Shown one piece after another: positions 59,001 to 64,000 of a stretch of DNA of 64,000 bases (position 1 is its first letter; every line of letters starts with the position of its first letter). Location: contig JAESUZ010001271.1 in the NCBI GenBank assembly GCA_017311185.1, positions 186,001 to 250,000 of the forward strand, written 5' to 3'. Source of the stretch: Proteles cristata cristata (lineage: Eukaryota > Chordata > Mammalia > Carnivora > Hyaenidae). The notes beneath the pieces are model-generated. The model did no database searches and was not told where the DNA came from. It saw only the letters and a program-made list of their open reading frames with translations. A program made the translations under genes and the position numbers.

Positions 59001-59251
59001 TTCCTCTGATGGCATACTAAATGGCAGTGTTCTATGCAGTGGGGGTTCCTTGAAAGAAAATTTATTATAACAATCCTTGCTTATTATGCAGAATTCAGAA
59101 TACCCAGAGTTTCCTAATTTAGGTTCATATCTAAACCATTCTAGAGTGGAAAAAGCATTCTTCTATATCTCTTCCATATAAAATTTCAACCACCCTCTTC
59201 CTTTAAATGATTTTTTTCAAGTAGAATGTCTTTTTTAAGATGTGATTTCTT

Positions 59252-59471
59252 GGGGCGCCTGGGTGGCTTAGTCGGTTAGGCGTCCGACTTTCGCTTGGGT
59301 CATGATCTCACGGTTCGTGGGTTCGAGCCCCGCGTCGGGCCCTGTGCTGACTGCCAGCTCAGAGCCTGGAGCCTGTTTCAGTCTGTGACTCCCTCTCTCT
59401 CTGACCCTCCCCTGCTCATGCTGTCTCTCTCTCTCTCTCCTAGAGATAAATAAAAAACATTAAAAAAAAAA
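59252..59471 (+). mobile_element. Feline SINE, very young (Fc) copy
   Basis: Complete element that keeps its CpG-rich head (GGGGCGCCTGGGTGGCTTAG, GGCGTCCGACTTTCGC, CCCGCGTCGGGC), the standard body, the CCTAGAGATAAATAAA motif and an A tail. Bounded by a perfect 17-base duplication, TTAAGATGTGATTTCTT (59235-59251 and 59472-59488). Confidence 0.97.
59264..59330 (+). promoter_or_regulatory. Internal RNA polymerase III promoter of a young SINE
   Basis: The tRNA-derived head keeps an A-box-like TGGCTTAGTCGG (59264-59275) and a B-box GGTTCGAGCCC (59320-59330) that fits the canonical GGTTCGANNCC. Known SINE biology makes this a plausible pol III start. Whether it is used is not shown by the sequence. 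Confidence 0.7.
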
Positions 59472-59488
59472 TTAAGATGTGATTTCTT

Positions 59489-62400
59489 ATTTCTAACCTC
59501 ATCTTCTATTTTTAAGGGAGAAAAAAGTCAATTTTGTAATGTAAAACATGTGCTACATCTTTAGTAAATATTTCTGAATAATGTAATGGTTATATGCACT
59601 TATTCATATTTTGAATTAACCCTTATATTTTCTCCTTCAGGTTGAAATACCTTAGAATCTAGTTATTACAACTTTTTTCTATTACTCTATACTCACCATT
59701 TGACTCTTGTGTCATTCTCACCTCTATTCCATGCCATGCCATGGGTCAGAGTATTGTTGAAATCATTTATATATTTTCTAAGTGTCTGAAGATGTCCTTG
59801 CTTTTATACTATAGTTCTCTTTATCCTTAACATGGTCCTTATGGACATGATTCTTTATAGACCCATTACTAGAAGGGTTTATTCTATTTTAGAAAATATG
59901 CTTATCTTCAAACACAGTTATAAGTCACTTGCTGAAGACCTAGTGGGTCAGGATTCTTGACTATAGGCAACAACATCTGACTGTCTACCTAAGGGAAAAA
60001 TAGTTTATTCGAAAGATTTGAAGAACTCAGAGTCTGAGAGAGGGGAACACTTTGGCCTACATAAAATTGACTGGCTTTTAGTTATCCCTGTAACTTTGTC
60101 ATCTACTGAGAAATCAAACCTCCCAATTTTAGCATCTATCTGCCTTTCTGACTATACCATAGCAGGGAAAGGGACTGGGTGAGTACACATTCCTCTATCA
60201 AGTCTACTATCTGGAGACATGCCCTCATCTAGGGAAATCAAAGATGCTAACAGAAAGAGGAGAACACCTGAAGCTGGATCCAAAAACTGTACAATGTCCA
60301 CTATCCACCAGTTAAGTAGAGCCTATAAAAATGGTAGACTTATTCTATTGCTCTCAGAGTATCCAGAGTCCATACTTTATACCAGGAGACCAATTTGGGG
60401 GCAGCTGTGACCTGAGATACCATATTTCTCTCAACTTGTTGCCTCTCTGGGTTATGCCTTCCCTGAAGGTAGAACAGGGAAATGAACATCTCATATTTAA
60501 AAAGAAAGGTGCTATAGTGTGCTCACCTCCCATAAGAATTCTTCTACAACACCCAAGGAGATGACAATCTTTAAATCATTTCTTACTGAAAATCCTGTCC
60601 TACTTTGAAGAGAGAAATTTGAATCCACTGGGATAGGAGAAACTATTTTCAACTTTTAATCTCATTTTTTTTAAACCTGGAAGCAACTGGAGAAGTAGTA
60701 GTTTTTGTTGTCTCTAAAAATAATGTAGCTTAAGCCTAAATGTTAAATTTTCAAATCTTAGGGTTGATGTGAACTCAGAAAAGATGCACTCATTTTGTCC
60801 TAAAGTCACACTGTCACCTAGTGGTTTCTCACCTGAAAAACCTGAGCAAAAATGCTAATGGGTAATTTGGATATGTTATTCTCTCATGTATACAAAAGAG
60901 CTAAAGGACTATTTGTTTTTTAATCTCTAAAAGATGTTTTTAACTTCTATTGGTTTGGATACTATTATAACTAACTCATAAATCTTTTTTATTGGAGCAC
61001 ATGGTTTCCTATCACAGACATGTACAGAACACAAAAAAGAATAAATAATGGAGAATGTTTTACATTACCATGGAATATTTGGGGATCTTCCCTGTTTGCC
61101 TATGCCTTACAAGGGTGGGTATATAAACCAATTCCAGTTAGAGCGCCGGTTTCCTATTTGTTTTAACAAACTACCCAGTTAATCCGTAACTTACAACCTC
61201 TGAGTTCTCCTTCCTCACAGGTTCTTTGCCTTCAGTTACTTGCCTTCACGTGCTCCTTTCTCCAAAAGAATAAAGGCACTTTAAGGGCCTTGCATACAGT
61301 GGATTCTTTATACTGTTTGTTTCTCTAATTATTACTTTGAGCAAGAATTAGAGGACACTTAAAATGTAAATCAGAAATACTAGTCCTCAGTATCCCCTTT
61401 GTTACACAGTACAGACCCCAAGCAAAACTGTGGCATCAGGGAGGATTAATGTTGATAAGTCTTCCAGTCCAGCCACAGGTCTTGCGTGGTATGCTGAAAG
61501 TTCCTTCTGCTGCATAGCCGGAATTTCTCTCCCTCCAGCCTCCCCTGCTCTGTCTCCTGCACTCCCAAGTACAAGGAAGAAGACCTATCCTATATTTCAT
61601 CTTCTAAAGGTTCAGGTGGTTAACAAGCTAATAGAAAGAAATCAAAACGGGAAAGTGCTAGAGAAGAATACTGGCAGAAAGGATGCAGATTTTAAGGAGG
61701 GATTTCAGGGACCATGGCCTATCACCACCAGTGGGGACTTGGTGGAACATAAGGCTTCATTAAAACACAAACACAGTTGATTCATGGTTGTTAGTCTTTG
61801 TTATTTGTAAAAACTTCCATCATTTCATTGCTATTATACTTTGTATTTCTTACTCTGTAAACTTCCACATAATGTATTGGTTTGGATTTACAGAAAAGAA
61901 AAATTGTAAGTTGTAATATAGAAATCAAAAGGAATGATGAGAGAGTTTTTCAAGATCAGGAGACACCATTGAAATAAAAGAGGTCCTTGGCTAAATATTA
62001 CCCTTCTAGACTGAGAGAATAAATATTACAATTAGTATTTTTCTACAGTGACTCAAGAATCTTATCTCACTCTTGATAGTTCTTAGCAAAATCACATGAG
62101 AAGCCCTTTCGAGTTTCACTCAGAAGAAGAAATATTTGATTCTATTCATTAATATTCAATTAGAAAGCTTTATTTTTTTCCTTGTGTGTTTAAAATAAGG
62201 ATCTAGGAAGCATCTAGGAAGGTCTTTGGTGTGCAATGTGCAGCATTTTGAAGTAGCTTGTAGAACTTCTGGGCTTATTGGGAGAATTAGAACATACCTT
62301 ATTATAGTGAATTTTAAATCAACTTTAAAAATAGATCACCAGGCTATTCAGCTATAACTTGCTGTAATATTCATGGGAATCAATGTACCTATAGGGTAAT

Positions 62401-62787
62401 TGCCTAAAGATCTTGCATACTTCTGTACACATCTGTGTGATAATTAAAAGAAAATCTTTTCATATTTCTAAACAACTGAGAAAAATGTCAATAGCTAACA
62501 GAACACACAGCAGGTCTCATAAACTGTGTACCTCAGCACTGTTTATGTTCTTAGTGGAATCCTAGAAGAGATTCCCAGTTGTGGGGATGTGATCAATGCA
62601 ACATGGGATTGGTTAGGAAGTGTCAATTTCAGAGTTTTATGGTATCTTTGCAAACACGGAGAACATATCAGAAGTCCTATCCTCTCTGACATGACCTAGA
62701 TGTGGGGGTAAAGATGAATGTTACAGGATTCAGAAAATTTACTTGGGGGAAAAAAGTTTTTCATGATGAATATAAGTTAACCAAATA
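59489..62787. other. No recognised feature
   Basis: About 3.3 kb without an assignable repeat, the longest such stretch. It includes a 116-codon frame at 61430-61780 with no known domain or coding signature. CCATGCCATGCCATGG near 59730 is a trivial short repeat. Confidence 0.45.
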
Positions 62788-62792
62788 CATAT

Positions 62793-63217
62793 TGTGAGGA
62801 TCTCCTGATTATATGGGGAAGGGGGGCACCAAATGCAGGGAGACCCAACTGGATGGAAGCCAGTGGTGTAGGTGGTGAAAGAATTCACCCAAAGCAGAAG
62901 GAGAGATATAAAAGTTTATTGAATACACCACAAAGGAGCCATGGACAGGACAGCAAAGGAGAGACTGTCAGCCACAAGGCTGTGGACCCATAGTAGTTAC
63001 AGGGTCGAGTGAGGAGGTATGAGACCATACGGAATTTTCCCTTTTTGGGAATTTTAGGAACTGTGCCTGGTTGTAATTGGTCAGTTGGGGCCTATGGCGT
63101 TTTCAAGGCTAGCCGCTTAGTGAACCTCCTTGGATTCAGCTTGGTGGATACCGTGGACCCTTGCACCTTACTCAGGTTTCCATTGATCAAGCCTATTGCC
63201 TAAAAGCAGCCTTTACA
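62793..63217 (-). mobile_element. Solo LTR of an endogenous retrovirus
   Basis: A 425-base unit with TG...CA ends (plus strand TGTGAGGATC ... CTTTACA), flanked by a perfect 5-base duplication CATAT (62788-62792 and 63218-63222). On the minus strand it has a CCAAT motif (63076-63080) upstream of an AATAAA signal (62915-62920), in the order U3-R-U5. No internal gag/pol/env sequence is present, so recombination between LTRs is the likely origin. The promoter style suggests a class I (ERV1) group, but a 5-base duplication leaves the class open. A 64-codon frame inside is not a gene. Confidence 0.88.
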
Positions 63218-63222
63218 CATAT

Positions 63223-63704
63223 CATGTGAGCATTTAAAAAAGTAGCTTTATTTATGGAAAAACTATCTTCTAAATGGAAAATTAAAGGGATCACTTTTGT
63301 TCACAGTATGTCTAATAGCACATACAAACACAAAACGCACAGACCCACAAAAGTCACAGAAAGTCTCACTGGTCCTTTAGGATAAAATTCTCCTAAGACC
63401 TCAGGGAAAAAGTACAAAAATATCAATCTCATATAGAAGAATGCCAATCATTTAGGTGTTATGATTTTGGAAGAGAATATTAATACCTGTTTTGAGTTAT
63501 TAAACTTTTTAAAAAATGATGAATCCCACATCATCCAGGAGAAATGTTGATTTTTTTCAGTTATAATAAAATAAAATACCCAGTGAGTTATGGTGAATTT
63601 TGCACTTGAAAAAAAATGTTTAGAAATGCAAAACATGACTATTTTGTAGGGATCAAATCAGGCGAATGGTAAGGTGCTCCCCCCTGGTGTGCTATGAATG
63701 GAAG
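63223..63704. other. No recognised feature
   Basis: AT-rich non-coding sequence. The minus frame at 63448-63636 has no domain. Confidence 0.5.
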
Positions 63705-63706
63705 TA

Positions 63707-64000
63707 CAGTTGATCCTTGAATGAACTGTTAGGGGTACAACCCACGGCATGGTCAAAAATCTGCATAAAACTTTCACCTTCCGCAAAGCTGGCGACTCAC
63801 AGCTACTGTTGAGCAGATTACATAACAGTTAGTTACCACGGTTTGTGTGTTAAATGCATTATTTACTGTATTCTTATGATAAAGTAAGCTAAAGGAAATA
63901 AAATGTTAAGAAAATCAGAAAAGAAAATACATGATAGTACTGTGCTGTGTTTATGTGGAAAAAATCCATGTGTATGAGGGCCCAGGCAGTTCAAACGTGA
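63707..64000 (-). mobile_element. Tigger2/MER28-like mariner-type DNA transposon, cut by window end
   Basis: Starts with the terminal repeat CAGTTGATCCTTGAATGAAC directly after a TA (63705-63706), the expected target dinucleotide. It then has GTTAGGGGTACAACCC, TTTACTGTATTCTTATGATAAAGTAAGCTA, AGTACTGTGCTGTGTTTATG and near the edge CAGGCAGTTCAAACGTG, the antisense order of MER28. The last few tens of bases, including the second terminal repeat, lie beyond the window. An internally deleted, non-autonomous form. Confidence 0.85.

Noticed and set aside
59252..59330. tRNA gene-like sequences in the heads of the SINEs
   Set aside because: A and B boxes are present, but the sequence belongs to tRNA-derived SINEs and lacks a full tRNA fold with acceptor stem.
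61430..61780. 116-codon plus-strand frame
   Set aside because: No recognisable family or domain. The length is not unusual by chance in 64 kb.
63009..63203. 64-codon plus-strand frame
   Set aside because: It lies wholly inside the minus-strand solo LTR and is a chance frame.
1..64000. CRISPR arrays, operons, insertion sequences or other prokaryotic features
   Set aside because: Everything in the window is mammalian repeat DNA. No regularly spaced repeats with unique spacers were seen.

Overview
This window reads as nuclear DNA from a cat-family carnivore (Felidae). The main evidence is about 25 copies of the carnivore tRNA-Lys-derived SINE (SINEC/CAN type). Nine of them carry the layout I associate with the young feline subfamily: a GGGGCGCCTGGGTGGC head, a TGCCAGCTCAGAGCCTGGAG body, a CT-rich stretch, then CCTAGAAATAAATAAA and an A tail. 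There are also L1 3' ends of carnivore type and mammal-wide old repeats (MIR, L2, MER5, MLT1, Tigger/MER28, old L1M). The species within the family cannot be told from this sequence. The DNA is AT-rich and looks intergenic or deep-intronic.

I found no protein-coding gene, no exon I can defend, no structural RNA gene and no CRISPR array. All open reading frames are short (149 codons or fewer). The longer ones are explained by repeats or microsatellites or match no family I know. The annotation is therefore essentially a repeat map.

Layout: 1-5.5 kb, MER5, MIR and two SINEs. 5.6-9.5 kb, an old L1/HAL1 piece and two MLT1 LTRs in opposite orientation. 10-20 kb, SINEs, a short L1 end, a CA microsatellite, a 5'-truncated L1 with perfect-length target duplications and an extra 3' segment (15351-15790), and an MLT1-like LTR. 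20-33 kb, an L2, several MIRs and SINEs. 33.5-36.8 kb, a MER1-like element, an old L1 split by a young SINE, and a strong inverted repeat. 39-44 kb, a young SINE, a 95-base L1 stub and a 0.9 kb L1. 44.2-48 kb, the largest structure: an old minus-strand L1M broken by four SINEs and an L1 fragment. 48.6-49.1 kb, a possible decayed retropseudogene. 50-59.5 kb, MIR, L2, MLT1 and two well-bounded SINEs. 62.8-63.2 kb, a solo LTR with TG...CA ends and a 5-base target duplication. 63.7-64 kb, a Tigger2/MER28-like element cut by the window edge.

No genes work together here. What the window records is a layered history of retroposition, with insertion order readable from nesting and target-site duplications (TSDs). 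I found no undescribed biological system. The observations most worth checking are the candidate L1 3' transduction at 15.35-15.79 kb, two L1 ends sharing a 40-base flank, the young SINEs as polymorphism candidates, the 25-base inverted repeat at 35.4 kb and the unidentified retropseudogene-like block at 48.6 kb.
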